A stretch of DNA of 32,621 nucleotides from GW2011-AR18 sp038046085 (GCA_038046085.1 JBBSWW010000009.1:1-32621); one strand, 5' to 3'. Shown: positions 1 to 7,870, numbered from the stretch's first letter. The notes: generated by a model from the letters alone, not told the origin. Numbers and translations: made by a program.

Positions 1-840
1 ATTATGTGAATAAATATATGTTAGTCCTTTGTCTTCTTTATATTTCTCAAATTCTTTTTCTACTTCTTCGTATATCTCTTTTATTTTTTTTCTCTCAAAG
101 TCTTTTTGTAATAATGATGATGGCTTTAATGCTATATAATCTGCCTGTCTTATTGTGTTTATCTCTATATTGGAACTATTTTGGCTGATAAATATTATTG
201 ACAAATCTTTATGTCTTGCTATAAATAATATTTGTGATAATAATTTATTTGAATTACTCATTGATTCTCTAGAACTAAACTGTATTCCTGACTCATCAAC
301 TAATAATATTGAATTATTTTCTGCATCATCTATGCTATCTACTATGTTTATCCAGTTTGGCATGTCTTTTGGGTTGAATCCCATAGCATATACTTCCTTT
401 CCTGTCTCTGCTTTTAAATTTTCTAATAATTTCATTCCTAATGCTGATTTTCCTGTTCCTCTTGCACCTAGTATTATCCCTATTGTTGAGCTACTCTCTA
501 ATATTTTATTTTCAAATTCTTGATAATCCCCTTTTATTGTCTTTACTTCTTTGAAGTCTTCATGTATTGGTTTAGAACTTATTGCTCCATGTTTAACATC
601 AGTTTTGTTTACATGTTTAGTTTCTTCTTTAGTAATAGGTTTTTCATCTACTATAATCTTATCTTCTATTACGGTTTTATCCTTATTTTTATCAAATATC
701 TTTGTGAATATCCATCCTATTCCTGTCACTATTCCTTTCAATAAGTAATAGATTGCTTTTACAATATACTCTAATAATCTGTATAATAATACAAATATCT
801 GTCCTATATAATAGAACATTGATTTCTTTCTTTTAGCCAT
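1..840 (-). CDS. Membrane-associated P-loop ATPase, Zot/FtsK-like, 3' end outside window
   Basis: The minus frame is open from an ATG at 840 to the window edge, giving 280 codons with no stop. Residues 1-6 are basic (MAKRKK). Residues 9-49 are hydrophobic and aromatic and may form one or two membrane or re-entrant helices. A charged linker spans about 50-110. A Walker A motif GARGTGKS lies at 125-132 and a Walker B-like ILLVDE at 178-183. Downstream comes an ARHKDLSIIFISQ stretch (208-220), the sensor-type strand common in Zot-like and HerA/FtsK-related ATPases, then a Lys/Glu-rich segment. I infer an ATPase anchored at the membrane, possibly for DNA or filament export or virus-like assembly; the substrate cannot be told from sequence. 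A TTTAAATA element about 26 nt upstream of 840 (minus strand) suggests a leaderless promoter, divergent from the transporter at 911. Plus-strand ORFs over this region are shadows. Confidence 0.75.
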   Translation of the reverse strand, partial: MAKRKKSMFYYIGQIFVLLYRLLEYIVKAIYYLLKGIVTGIGWIFTKIFDKNKDKTVIEDKIIVDEKPITKEETKHVNKTDVKHGAISSKPIHEDFKEVKTIKGDYQEFENKILESSSTIGIILGARGTGKSALGMKLLENLKAETGKEVYAMGFNPKDMPNWINIVDSIDDAENNSILLVDESGIQFSSRESMSNSNKLLSQILFIARHKDLSIIFISQNSSNIEINTIRQADYIALKPSSLLQKDFERKKIKEIYEEVEKEFEKYKEDKGLTYIYSHN

Positions 841-910
841 TATATTTATTATTAATTTTGAATTATTTAAAACATACTATTTTTTAAGTTATTATAAACC
901 TGTTAATTTT

Positions 911-1798
911 ATGCTCTGGTTATTTTTTGCACTCTTAGAACCTGTTCTTCATGCTTTTTCTAATGTACTGGATAATTATCTTTCAAATAAAATGTTTAAG
1001 AATGTTGCAACTTTAGTATTTTATTCTACTATTACAAATGTTATGTTCTTGCCTCTTGTTTTTTTGTTTAAAGTTCCTTCAATGATATCTATTTCTCAAG
1101 TTCCTTTTTTTATTATTCTTGGTTTTACAGGTATATCCTATCTTTATCCTTATTATAAATCTTTACAGAATGATGATACTTCTGTAGTTGTTTCTTTGTT
1201 TGATCTTGGAAGAATTTTCGTCCCTATATTGGCTTTCTTTCTTGTTGGTGAAGTTTTATCTGTTAAACAATATGTTGGTTTTTTAATTATAATTCTTGCT
1301 GGGGCATTTTTAACTTTTAATATTAAAAATTTTCATTTCAACAAATCATTTTATTGGATGATGCTGTGTTCTTTTATTATTGCAATTGATGTTGTTATAT
1401 ACAAATACATTTTCAATATGGTGGATTGGAGTACTGGTTTTTTCTGGGCTACTGTGTTTTCTTTTCTTTTTTCTATTCCTTTATTGTTTTTTCCAAAAAT
1501 TCGTTTTGATATTAAAAAGAGTTATAATAAATTTAAAAATGGTTTTAAATTATTCGCACTTGAGGAATTTATAACATTTGCAGGCCAGGCTTCTCTTACA
1601 TTTGCAGTTTCTTTGAAATCTGTAACTCTAGTTAGTGCTATAAGCTCTTTCCAGCCCATTTTCGTTTTATTTTATGGTTTTATCTTGGGTAAATATTTCC
1701 CTGGAATGTTTAAAGAAAAAAGTAGCTTGTTTGATATTTTGAAAAAACTTTTCTTATTTATAATAATGATATTTGGAGTTATTTTAATTTTAAATTAA
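911..1798 (+). CDS. EamA/DMT-family membrane transporter
   Basis: A 295-aa, very hydrophobic protein with about ten predicted membrane spans in two halves, the EamA (drug/metabolite transporter) architecture. The first half ends with the family-typical pattern of a helix, a short loop and LIIILAGAFLTF (about residues 124-137). A second repeat begins near residue 144, and the protein ends with a hydrophobic helix (FIIMIFGVILIL). It probably exports or exchanges a small metabolite across the cytoplasmic membrane; the substrate is unknown. The length is normal for the family (280-310 aa). The gene is divergent from the ATPase at 840, and its 3' end overlaps the end of the convergent pirin gene by 9 bp. 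TATAAA at 893-898 lies too close for a leaderless start, so the TSS is uncertain. Confidence 0.85.
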   Translation: MLWLFFALLEPVLHAFSNVLDNYLSNKMFKNVATLVFYSTITNVMFLPLVFLFKVPSMISISQVPFFIILGFTGISYLYPYYKSLQNDDTSVVVSLFDLGRIFVPILAFFLVGEVLSVKQYVGFLIIILAGAFLTFNIKNFHFNKSFYWMMLCSFIIAIDVVIYKYIFNMVDWSTGFFWATVFSFLFSIPLLFFPKIRFDIKKSYNKFKNGFKLFALEEFITFAGQASLTFAVSLKSVTLVSAISSFQPIFVLFYGFILGKYFPGMFKEKSSLFDILKKLFLFIIMIFGVILILN

Positions 1799-2473
1799 AT
1801 CTGTTTCTATTATTAATATTTTAGAATTCTTTTGTGTTTTGATATTTATCTCATCTGTCTCAGTTATCTCAATTGAATCTCTTTCATTTAATATGCAACT
1901 CTCAACTTCTATTTTTCCTTCTATTACAAAAATAAATATTCCTTTATCTTTCTCTGTTTTATAACTGAATTCTTTTTCTTCTTTAAATTCTCCAAGATAT
2001 AATTTTGTATCTTGTTTTATATCTTTGCTTGTTACTATTAAGTTTAATTCGTTTTCTTTTAATTTTATTTTCTTTTGTTCATATCTTGGATCTATATCTT
2101 CTTCTGATGGTTTTATCCATATCTGTAATAACTTAGTTTCTTTTGTTTTTGATGGGTTATATTCTGAATGCATTATTCCTGTTCCAGCTGACATCATTTG
2201 TATCTCATTTTCTTCTATTCTTCCTATATTATTCATGTTATCTTTGTGTTCTAATGTTCCTTCTAGTATTATTGTTATTATTTCCATATTATTATGAGAA
2301 TGCATTGGAAATCCTTGTAATGGTTTTATTATATCATCATTTAATACTAATAATTTCCCAAATCCTAATCTTTTTGGATTGTAATAATTTGAAAAACTAA
2401 AACTATAATGTGTATCTAACCATTCATTCTTGAATTTTCCTCTCTCAGAATTCTTTTGTATTGTTTTTTTCAT
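1790..2473 (-). CDS. Pirin-family cupin protein
   Basis: A 227-aa protein with the N-terminal pirin cupin. The metal ligands are visible as HSH (H58, H60) and HSE (H102, E104), matching the His-His-His-Glu set of human pirin and E. coli YhhW. The motif around the first pair (FPMHSHNNMEIITIILEG) is highly characteristic. The C-terminal half (about 125-227) is the second, non-metal cupin. Family members are iron-binding regulators or quercetin 2,3-dioxygenase-type enzymes. The gene starts 18 nt after the stop of the FMN reductase, with no Shine-Dalgarno, so the two probably share a transcript. Beside a PadR regulator this suggests a response to aromatic or quinone compounds; that role is an inference from context. 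Confidence 0.9.
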   Translation of the reverse strand: MKKTIQKNSERGKFKNEWLDTHYSFSFSNYYNPKRLGFGKLLVLNDDIIKPLQGFPMHSHNNMEIITIILEGTLEHKDNMNNIGRIEENEIQMMSAGTGIMHSEYNPSKTKETKLLQIWIKPSEEDIDPRYEQKKIKLKENELNLIVTSKDIKQDTKLYLGEFKEEKEFSYKTEKDKGIFIFVIEGKIEVESCILNERDSIEITETDEINIKTQKNSKILIIETDLI

Positions 2474-2491
2474 AAATAAAAAAATAAAGGA

Positions 2492-3055
2492 TTATTTCCT
2501 CATGTTTTTCATGTTGTCTGTAAACTTTTCTAATTGTTTCAGCATTACTTCTGCTTTTTCATTCAGATGTTTATTCAGTATTTCTCCTTTCTCATCAAAT
2601 GCCTGCCACACGAATGGTATGTTTACTTCCTCTCTTATTGGTGTCATCTGTAATTCAACAGCTACTAGTCTTAGTTGTTCTACTGCTCTTGCTCCACCAA
2701 CATATCCTCCATAACTTACGAATGCTACTGGTTTGTTATTCCACTCTTTGTACAAATAGTCTATTGCATTTTTTAATACTCCAGGATATCCGTGGTTGTA
2801 TTCTGGTGTTACTATTAAATATCCGTCAGCTTCACTTATTTTCTTTGACCATTTTTTTGAATGTTCATATGAGTATTCTCCCATGAATGGTGGTTTTGGA
2901 TCGTTGAACATTGGCAAGTTCCATTCTTTTAAATCTATTACTTCATATTCAACATCATTATTCTTTTTTGCAATGTTTGTTATCCATCTACAGACTTTTT
3001 CCCCGTTTCTTCCATCTCTTGTACTTCCTAGTATGATCTGTATTTTTGTTTTCAT
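2492..3055 (-). CDS. NADPH-dependent FMN reductase / quinone reductase
   Basis: A 187-aa flavodoxin-fold protein. The FMN phosphate loop GSTRDGRNGEK lies at 10-20. The characteristic TPEYNHGYPGVLKNAIDYL segment lies at 83-101, and a second flavin-contacting loop SYGGYVGGARA at 114-124. This is the NADPH_dep_FMN_red family (azoreductase, chromate or quinone reductase relatives), which performs two-electron reduction of quinones or similar electrophiles in the cytoplasm. It leads an operon with pirin 18 nt downstream and is divergent from a PadR regulator. A minus-strand TATA box (ATTTATATATT, about 3077-3087) lies near 26 nt upstream of the ATG, giving a leaderless or nearly leaderless message. 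Confidence 0.92.
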   Translation of the reverse strand: MKTKIQIILGSTRDGRNGEKVCRWITNIAKKNNDVEYEVIDLKEWNLPMFNDPKPPFMGEYSYEHSKKWSKKISEADGYLIVTPEYNHGYPGVLKNAIDYLYKEWNNKPVAFVSYGGYVGGARAVEQLRLVAVELQMTPIREEVNIPFVWQAFDEKGEILNKHLNEKAEVMLKQLEKFTDNMKNMRK

Positions 3056-3152
3056 TTTAAGTTATATTGTAAATAGAATATATAAATGTATCGGTCATAC
3101 GATATTGACTTTTAAGCATAATAGTTATAAACTTACTATTCTCTAGTAATCT
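3056..3152. promoter_or_regulatory. Divergent promoter of FMN reductase/pirin and padR, with inverted repeat
   Basis: The 97-bp region holds a minus-strand TATA box at about 3077-3087 for the reductase and a plus-strand TATA box TTATAAAC at 3125-3132 for padR, both about 25 nt from their start codons. Between them is an interrupted inverted repeat, TATCG (3089-3093), six bases, CGATA (3100-3104). It sits just upstream of the reductase TATA box, where a bound regulator would interfere with TBP/TFB. It is a candidate PadR operator, but the arms are only 5 bp and do not match the classic ATGT-N8-ACAT PadR site. Confidence 0.55.
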
Positions 3153-3470
3153 ATGAAAAATAGTTCTTGTGATATGAGAGGTTACTTGAGTTTCATTGTT
3201 TTAAGATTATTGCATAAGAAGGAAATGTCAGGTGAAGAGATTAGAAAAGAATTAGAAAAAAGAAAAGGTTGTAAGCCGAGTCCTGGAACTATCTATCCTG
3301 TTCTTAAGGATCTGAATAAGAAAGGTTTGATTGTTGAAGTTGATGATAACGGTAAGACTAAAAAATATAAATTAACAGATAAGGGAAAAAAAGAGATGGA
3401 TATTGCAACTAAAAAATTTATAGCTCTATTCTACGATCTTAAAGAAGATTTTGAAAGATATTTTAAATAA
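3153..3470 (+). CDS. PadR-family transcriptional regulator
   Basis: A 105-aa winged-helix protein. The PadR signature is clear: MRGYLSFIVLRLLHKKEMSGEEIRKELEKR, then SPGTIYPVLKDLNKKGLIVE (recognition helix and wing region, about residues 42-62), then KKYKLTDKGKKEM. Only a short C-terminal helix follows, as in the smaller PadR subfamily, which dimerises through that helix. PadR proteins usually repress divergently encoded detoxification genes and are released by phenolic or hydrophobic ligands. The divergent neighbours here are an FMN reductase and a pirin, which fits. The start is supported by a TATA box 21-28 nt upstream. The stop codon overlaps the discriminator base of the convergent tRNA by one base. 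Confidence 0.9.
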   Translation: MKNSSCDMRGYLSFIVLRLLHKKEMSGEEIRKELEKRKGCKPSPGTIYPVLKDLNKKGLIVEVDDNGKTKKYKLTDKGKKEMDIATKKFIALFYDLKEDFERYFK

Positions 3471-3541
3471 GCCTTTGAAGGGATTTGAACCCTCAACCCT
3501 CACTTTACGAAAGTGATGCTATACCATTAAGCTACAAAGGC
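3470..3541 (-). tRNA. tRNA-Thr (anticodon CGT)
   Basis: On the minus strand a full 72-nt cloverleaf can be drawn. The acceptor stem is GCCTTTG/CAAAGGC, followed by discriminator T73 (U73 is typical of archaeal tRNA-Thr). The D arm is GCT/AGC and the anticodon stem is TCACT/AGTGA, with loop TTCGTAA giving anticodon CGT, which decodes ACG. The T arm is GAGGG/CCCTT with loop TTCAAAT. CCA is not encoded and no intron is seen. Confidence 0.95.
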
Positions 3542-3571
3542 ATTGTTCTTTGTTAGTATATAATCTTTATA

Positions 3572-3721
3572 TTACTGATTGTTAGAATTATTTTTTAATT
3601 TTTTCTGGCAGTTGCTGCATATTGCCTCTAGTTTTTTATCTTTTCTTATGTATGTTCCTCTTATTTTTTCTAAAAAAGTAGTTTCTATCTTCTCATTGCA
3701 TACTGTACATTTTTCTGCCAT
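3572..3721 (-). CDS. Small zinc-ribbon protein, 49 aa
   Basis: This short reading frame encodes 49 residues with two CxxC knuckles: CTVC at residues 5-8 and CSNC at 36-39. The spacing is that of a small zinc ribbon, and the rest is Lys-rich. Proteins of this kind are widespread in archaea, usually without assigned function; nucleic-acid binding is plausible. The start is well supported: a minus-strand TATA box TATATAAATA at 3741-3750 lies 24 nt upstream of the ATG, the same leaderless spacing seen elsewhere here. That TATA box overlaps the 3' end of the vapC gene. A plus-strand frame over the same region (from 3579) looks like a shadow. Confidence 0.75.
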   Translation of the reverse strand: MAEKCTVCNEKIETTFLEKIRGTYIRKDKKLEAICSNCQKKLKNNSNNQ

Positions 3722-3743
3722 GATAACTAAAAGAAATTGTTAT

Positions 3744-4118
3744 TTATATACTTTTTACATTAGGAAGATCTTTGAAATCACTATCTTTTGTAATTAAATT
3801 TAACCCATGGATTAAGCATGTGGTATATATTATTGAGTCTATTAGACTTATTTTTTTCCTAGTTTTTCTTAATTCATTATAGGTTTTTCCACTTTCTACA
3901 AGTATATTTTCTTCTAATAATATTAATGTTGAACTGGTCTTTACTTTTTCTATTACTGGAAAAATATCTCCATTGTTTTCATGAACCCATTTTGATAGTT
4001 CTGCTAATGTGATTGAACTTGTATATATTATTCCATTATCAATAATGTTTTTTACATTTAATCCTTTTTCAGTTCCATTTAGATATTCAATCCATGCTGA
4101 AGTATCTAATACATTCAT
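3744..4118 (-). CDS. vapC: VapC-type PIN-domain toxin
   Basis: A 124-aa PIN-domain protein. The acidic metal-binding residues are in place: D5 (MNVLDTSAW), E40 (ITLAEL), D94 (SLIDSIIYTTC) and D112/D114 (ITKDSDF). PIN toxins are Mg-dependent ribonucleases that cleave tRNA, rRNA or mRNA. The gene overlaps the upstream AbrB-type antitoxin by 4 bp (ATGA), the usual VapBC arrangement. The target RNA cannot be inferred. This is one of two VapBC pairs in the window; the toxins differ clearly in sequence. Confidence 0.9.
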   Translation of the reverse strand: MNVLDTSAWIEYLNGTEKGLNVKNIIDNGIIYTSSITLAELSKWVHENNGDIFPVIEKVKTSSTLILLEENILVESGKTYNELRKTRKKISLIDSIIYTTCLIHGLNLITKDSDFKDLPNVKSI

Positions 4119-4327
4119 TTGAAACTCCTTGTTCTTTTATCCCTTTTGAATGGAATCTTGAAATCTTTAGTCATTCCAAATCCAGACAAGTCTTTTTTCT
4201 TTGGTAGTATTGCTATTTCTATTTCATCTCCCATGTTAGCTCCTATCTCATTTAATTTATCAAGAGGTATTATTATTCCTGCTGAAGTTCCTATTTGCCT
4301 TAATTTAGCTTTAATTATCTCTCCCAT
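4115..4327 (-). CDS. vapB: AbrB/MazE-like VapB antitoxin
   Basis: A 70-aa protein with an N-terminal swapped-hairpin AbrB/SpoVT DNA-binding domain (KAKLRQIGTSAGIIIPLDKLNEIGANMGDEIEIAIL, residues 6-41). A basic, flexible tail (about 42-70) is the likely toxin-binding segment. It is translationally coupled to vapC by an ATGA overlap. AbrB-type antitoxins normally bind their own promoter together with the toxin. The start lies opposite the divergent ABCE1 promoter, so autoregulation could also touch ABCE1 expression; that is speculation. Confidence 0.88.
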   Translation of the reverse strand: MGEIIKAKLRQIGTSAGIIIPLDKLNEIGANMGDEIEIAILPKKKDLSGFGMTKDFKIPFKRDKRTRSFK

Positions 4328-4424
4328 ATTATAATCTATTATAATTTAAACTTTTTATACTTTTCGGTCTTTTTTCCGCAAGATTTTCAATTAACTTTAT
4401 AAATATTCTACTAATAAGTATTCT
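4328..4424. promoter_or_regulatory. Divergent promoter of vapBC and ABCE1
   Basis: On the plus strand TTTATAAA at 4396-4403 lies 22-29 nt upstream of the ABCE1 ATG, an archaeal TATA box at leaderless spacing. On the minus strand there are two AT-rich candidates for vapBC: TTTAAATTAT centred near 4347, and TATAAAAAG near 4351-4359. Confidence 0.6.
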
Positions 4425-6206
4425 ATGAGAAAAGTAGCAGTTATTGTTGAAAGGCAGAAGTGTTATCCTAATAAATGCCAGCACGAATGCATGAAGTATG
4501 ATCCTGTCAATAAAGCAGGTGGTGAAGGCTTTCATCTTAGTCCTATTCATGGTAAATCAGAAATTAATGAGGAAGTAGCTTCTGAGATGCATAAGATCTG
4601 TGCTAAGAAATGTCCTTTCCAGGCTATTCATATTGTTAACCTTCCTGAAAAACTTAAAGAAGACCCTATCAACAGGTTTGGTCAGAACCAATTTGAATTA
4701 TATTCCCTTCCTATAATTAAACCTAATCTTACTGTTGGTGTTATTGGTAAGAATGGTATTGGCAAATCAACTGCTCTAGAAATTCTTTCAGGTAATGTCA
4801 TTCCTAATCTTGGTGAATTTAATTCCAAGCCTGAATACTCAAAGATTATACATAAATACTCTACAAGGTCTTTTGGTGACTATTTCAAGAGATTATCTAA
4901 TAAGGAATTAAAAATTAGTTACAAACCTCAAAGAGTTGAAATGTTAGCAACTTTATACAAAGGACATAAAGTAATTGACTTATTAAAAAAAGTTGATGAA
5001 AAAAACAAGATTGATTTTGTCATGAAAGAGTTAGAATTAGAAAATTTGAAGGATCATATGATAGAAGAATTATCTGGTGGTGAACTTCAAAGAACTGCTA
5101 TTGCTGCTTGTCTTTTAAAAGAAGCTGATGTTTATTATTTCGATGAACCGACATCTTTCTTAGATATTACTCACAGGATTAAGGCTGCTAGGATTATTAG
5201 ACATTTAGCAGAAAATCATTCTGTTGTTGTAGTTGAGCATGACTTAGCTACTCTTGATTATATCTCTGATGAGATCCAGATTGTTTACGGTGAACCTGCA
5301 TGTTACGGTATATTTTCACAATCAAAAGCTGTTCGTAGAGGTATTAACGAATACATGGATGGTTACCTTCCTGATGAGAATATTAGATTCAGGAATTATC
5401 CTATCAAATTTTTTGAAAGACCTCTTGATACGATATTATCTAAGACTATCTTAGCTGAATTTCCTCTTCTTGAAAAGAAGTTTGAAATTTTTAATCTAAA
5501 AGTGAATGAAGTGAAGTTGCATAAAGGTGAAGTTCTTACTATTATGGGTTCTAATGGTCTTGGTAAATCTACTTTCTTGAAAATGATTTCTGGAGTTTTA
5601 AAACCTGATAATATAGATATTAAGAATTTAAAAATCAGTTACAAGCCTCAGTATTTAGAATTTAATATTGATGGCAGTGTTGAATCTTATCTTAGGAGTA
5701 TTGCTGGTACTGAGTTTGATTCTGGATGGTATAAAACTAATATTCTTGAAAAGTTGAATGTTCAGAATATTTTGAATAATGAGATTAAGAAATTATCTGG
5801 TGGAGAATTGCAGAAGATGCATATTGTTGCTTGCTTGACTAATCCCTCTGCTGAACTGATTGCTATGGATGAACCATCTGCTTTTATTGATGTTGAAGAT
5901 CGTTTGAAAGTTGCTGAGATAATAAGGGATTATGTTATGATGAAGGATATTGCAGCAATTGTTGTTGATCATGATATTCAGTTTATTGATTACTTGGCAG
6001 ATTCTATGATAATATTTGAGGGAATCCCAACTAAGGAAGGTCATGTATTTGGTCCTTTGACTAAAAGAGATGGTATGAATAGAGTTCTTAAGAACTTAGA
6101 TATTACTTACAGACGAGATAAACAGACTGGAAGACCTAGGATTAACAAACCAGGCTCTCAGTTAGATCAAGAACAAAGACGTAAAGGAGAATATTATTAT
6201 ACTTAA
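4425..6206 (+). CDS. abce1: ABCE1/Rli1 ribosome-recycling ATPase with degenerate Fe-S domain
   Basis: A 593-aa twin-ATPase protein of normal ABCE1 length. ABCE1 splits post-termination ribosomes with aRF1/Pelota. NBD1 has Walker A GKNGIGKST (108-116), signature LSGGE (216-220), Walker B YYFDEP (237-242) and switch H272. NBD2 has GSNGLGKST (375-383), LSGGE (457-461), LIAMDEP (478-484) and H516. All ATP-site residues look intact. The N-terminal ferredoxin-like domain is unusual. C13, C18 and C22 are present, but the next ligand position is D26 (YDPV where the family has a Cys-Pro). The central Cys is missing, and the CIGCGIC segment is reduced to MHKICAKKCP with only C59 and C63. Two complete 4Fe-4S clusters therefore cannot form from these cysteines. 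A TATA box at 4396-4403 supports the start. Confidence 0.95.
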   Translation: MRKVAVIVERQKCYPNKCQHECMKYDPVNKAGGEGFHLSPIHGKSEINEEVASEMHKICAKKCPFQAIHIVNLPEKLKEDPINRFGQNQFELYSLPIIKPNLTVGVIGKNGIGKSTALEILSGNVIPNLGEFNSKPEYSKIIHKYSTRSFGDYFKRLSNKELKISYKPQRVEMLATLYKGHKVIDLLKKVDEKNKIDFVMKELELENLKDHMIEELSGGELQRTAIAACLLKEADVYYFDEPTSFLDITHRIKAARIIRHLAENHSVVVVEHDLATLDYISDEIQIVYGEPACYGIFSQSKAVRRGINEYMDGYLPDENIRFRNYPIKFFERPLDTILSKTILAEFPLLEKKFEIFNLKVNEVKLHKGEVLTIMGSNGLGKSTFLKMISGVLKPDNIDIKNLKISYKPQYLEFNIDGSVESYLRSIAGTEFDSGWYKTNILEKLNVQNILNNEIKKLSGGELQKMHIVACLTNPSAELIAMDEPSAFIDVEDRLKVAEIIRDYVMMKDIAAIVVDHDIQFIDYLADSMIIFEGIPTKEGHVFGPLTKRDGMNRVLKNLDITYRRDKQTGRPRINKPGSQLDQEQRRKGEYYYT

Positions 6207-6584
6207 TTATAAATATCCATCTTTTTTTAATGAATCAGTTATCATTCTTGTTAAATCTGCTAAAGGATAATTATTAGTATTATTAACCCACTTTCTTTCC
6301 TTTATCTCTGCTGCAGCATCTTTAACTTCACCTTCAACTTTTACAAAATATACATTTGTTGTTATTTCTCTTCTAGTATTTGGTGTTATGCCTGAAAAAC
6401 TTTTATAAAATACTCCAACAGTAAAATTAGTGTCAGGTAATTCTTCTCCTAATTCTCTACAAAGACATTCTATATCAGATTCTCCATCTTCTATCTTTCC
6501 GCCAGGCAATATCCAAGTTTCTTTTTTTAACAGAATCAATATATTTCCGTCTTTAATTATTGCTGCATGTGCTGCTCTTTGCAT
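6207..6584 (-). CDS. NUDIX hydrolase
   Basis: A 125-aa single-domain NUDIX protein. The Nudix box starts at G29 (GGKIEDGE) and continues through RELGEEL (43-49). The catalytic Glu residues (E44, E47, E48) are present, with Pro where the last Gly of the consensus normally stands. Such enzymes hydrolyse nucleoside diphosphates linked to another moiety, often damaged or surplus (d)NTPs. It is the last gene of the minus-strand nucleotide cluster, 48 nt after the HAD gene. A minus-strand TATA-like AAATATAAAGC about 29 nt upstream of the ATG could also let it be transcribed alone. A dNTP-pool role is inferred from its neighbours. Confidence 0.88.
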   Translation of the reverse strand: MQRAAHAAIIKDGNILILLKKETWILPGGKIEDGESDIECLCRELGEELPDTNFTVGVFYKSFSGITPNTRREITTNVYFVKVEGEVKDAAAEIKERKWVNNTNNYPLADLTRMITDSLKKDGYL

Positions 6585-6632
6585 ATTTTTAATCTTAGTT
6601 TAAGCTTTATATTTATTTATATTCATTAAACA

Positions 6633-7265
6633 TTACAATAAAATACTTTCCAAATCATAAATAGTTTTTAATTGGTAAGTAGCTTCTTTTGATTGTGTAT
6701 TAACTATTGCGGTTTTCATTCCTAAGTTTTTTGCCGGTATTATATCTACATTTTCTCTATCTCCTACAAACATCATTTCCTCATATGTAACTCCTAAAAC
6801 AGATGCAACATAGTTAAATGCTTCACCTGTATCTCTTTGATATTCAGAACCTGCATATAATCTTGAATTGAATGGTACTGAAGACAATCCTAATGCTTCT
6901 AATTTTCTCTGTGCTATAGGCTCTCTACTGCCAGTAATCAGAAATGTTTTATATTTATCACTAATTCTTGATAGCATCTGGTTTAATCTTTCATCTTTTT
7001 TTAATAATGGTACAATATCTGCGTTTTCTAAAGCATCTTGCATTAGATTTTCACTTTGATTATTATCTAATCCTAATTCTATTAAAGTTCTTCTCCCACT
7101 TTTTAATTGATTGTATACTTCACCAAATCTTGCTTTTGTAGTTTCATAATCTAATCCCAAGAAAATACTAGTCCTAAGTGAAGCATACTCTTGGATTTTT
7201 TCATCAATTCCAGGAAATGGCACATATAAAGTTTTATCAAGATCAAATCCTACTGCTTTTATCAT
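6633..7265 (-). CDS. HAD-superfamily phosphatase, 5'-nucleotidase-like
   Basis: A 210-aa HAD hydrolase. Motif I is DLDKT with D8 and D10, motif II is the Thr in LITGSRE (T111), and motif IV is GDRENVDI with D169 and D174. The helical cap between residues about 15 and 90 fits the C1-cap group, which includes pyrimidine 5'-nucleotidases and phosphoglycolate phosphatases. The start codon overlaps the stop of the upstream kinase-like gene by 4 bp (ATGA), showing translational coupling. In this cluster a nucleoside-monophosphate phosphatase is the most economical guess, but the substrate is not determined by sequence. Confidence 0.85.
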   Translation of the reverse strand: MIKAVGFDLDKTLYVPFPGIDEKIQEYASLRTSIFLGLDYETTKARFGEVYNQLKSGRRTLIELGLDNNQSENLMQDALENADIVPLLKKDERLNQMLSRISDKYKTFLITGSREPIAQRKLEALGLSSVPFNSRLYAGSEYQRDTGEAFNYVASVLGVTYEEMMFVGDRENVDIIPAKNLGMKTAIVNTQSKEATYQLKTIYDLESILL

Positions 7266-7870
7266 AATACTTTCCTTGTTTCTTGATATGATCTTTCAAC
7301 TACTTCATCTATTGTTAAATTAGTTGTATCTATAATTTGAATATTTCCCTCTAAGTGCATTCCTAATTTTTTATAATATCCAGCTAATCTGTCTATTGCT
7401 CCAGGAGTTTCATTTTTACTTGGTTGTTCACCTGTTTCACTTAACTTTTTTAATGCTCTTGCATATCCTATTTGGCCATCTACTATTAAAACAAGATATA
7501 AATCTGCTTGTGGAATATTAGAATTCATCTTTATTATTTTATCAATATCAACTCCACCCATCATTCCCTGATAAACTATTGTGTCCGGTAAACCTCTATC
7601 TGATAAAAAAACTAAACCATCTTCATTTAATCTTGGTATGACTACATCTTGATATGTCATTAACCTATCTGTGCTAAATACTGCAGTTTCAACCCACGGA
7701 TCTTTATCTTGTCTTAATCTGTAAGCTTTTGCTAAAGATCTTAATGGTCCAGGTTCTGTTACTTCTACAACTTGATATTTATCTGCTCTTAGTCTATGTG
7801 CTAAAACTTTTTGTGTAACACCCTTACCAGAATTAGATGTACCTACTAACTGAATTATTGTTGCAGCCAT
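7262..7870 (-). CDS. Thymidylate-kinase-like P-loop protein
   Basis: A 202-aa P-loop protein resembling dTMP kinase. It has phosphate loop GTSNSGKG (10-17), TEPGPLRSLAKA (38-49; dTMP kinases have a TREPG-type motif here), STDRLMTYQDVVIPRL (66-81) and the DR motif at D91-R92. The loop ends in Gly-Val instead of the usual Ser/Thr, so it diverges from standard Tmk and the substrate may differ. It overlaps the stop of the ThyX-like gene by one base (TAATG) and the HAD start by 4 bp, so all three are translationally coupled. Phosphorylation of dTMP or a related dNMP made by the upstream enzyme is inferred from context. Confidence 0.75.
   Translation of the reverse strand: MAATIIQLVGTSNSGKGVTQKVLAHRLRADKYQVVEVTEPGPLRSLAKAYRLRQDKDPWVETAVFSTDRLMTYQDVVIPRLNEDGLVFLSDRGLPDTIVYQGMMGGVDIDKIIKMNSNIPQADLYLVLIVDGQIGYARALKKLSETGEQPSKNETPGAIDRLAGYYKKLGMHLEGNIQIIDTTNLTIDEVVERSYQETRKVL

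Noticed and set aside
6..748. Several overlapping plus-strand frames at the left end
   Set aside because: They are hydrophobic, low-complexity shadows of the minus-strand P-loop ATPase, which has a continuous frame with Walker motifs.
4329..4550. Minus-strand 73-aa frame over the ABCE1 start
   Set aside because: It lies opposite the conserved ABCE1 N-terminus and its promoter and shows no domain or start signal.
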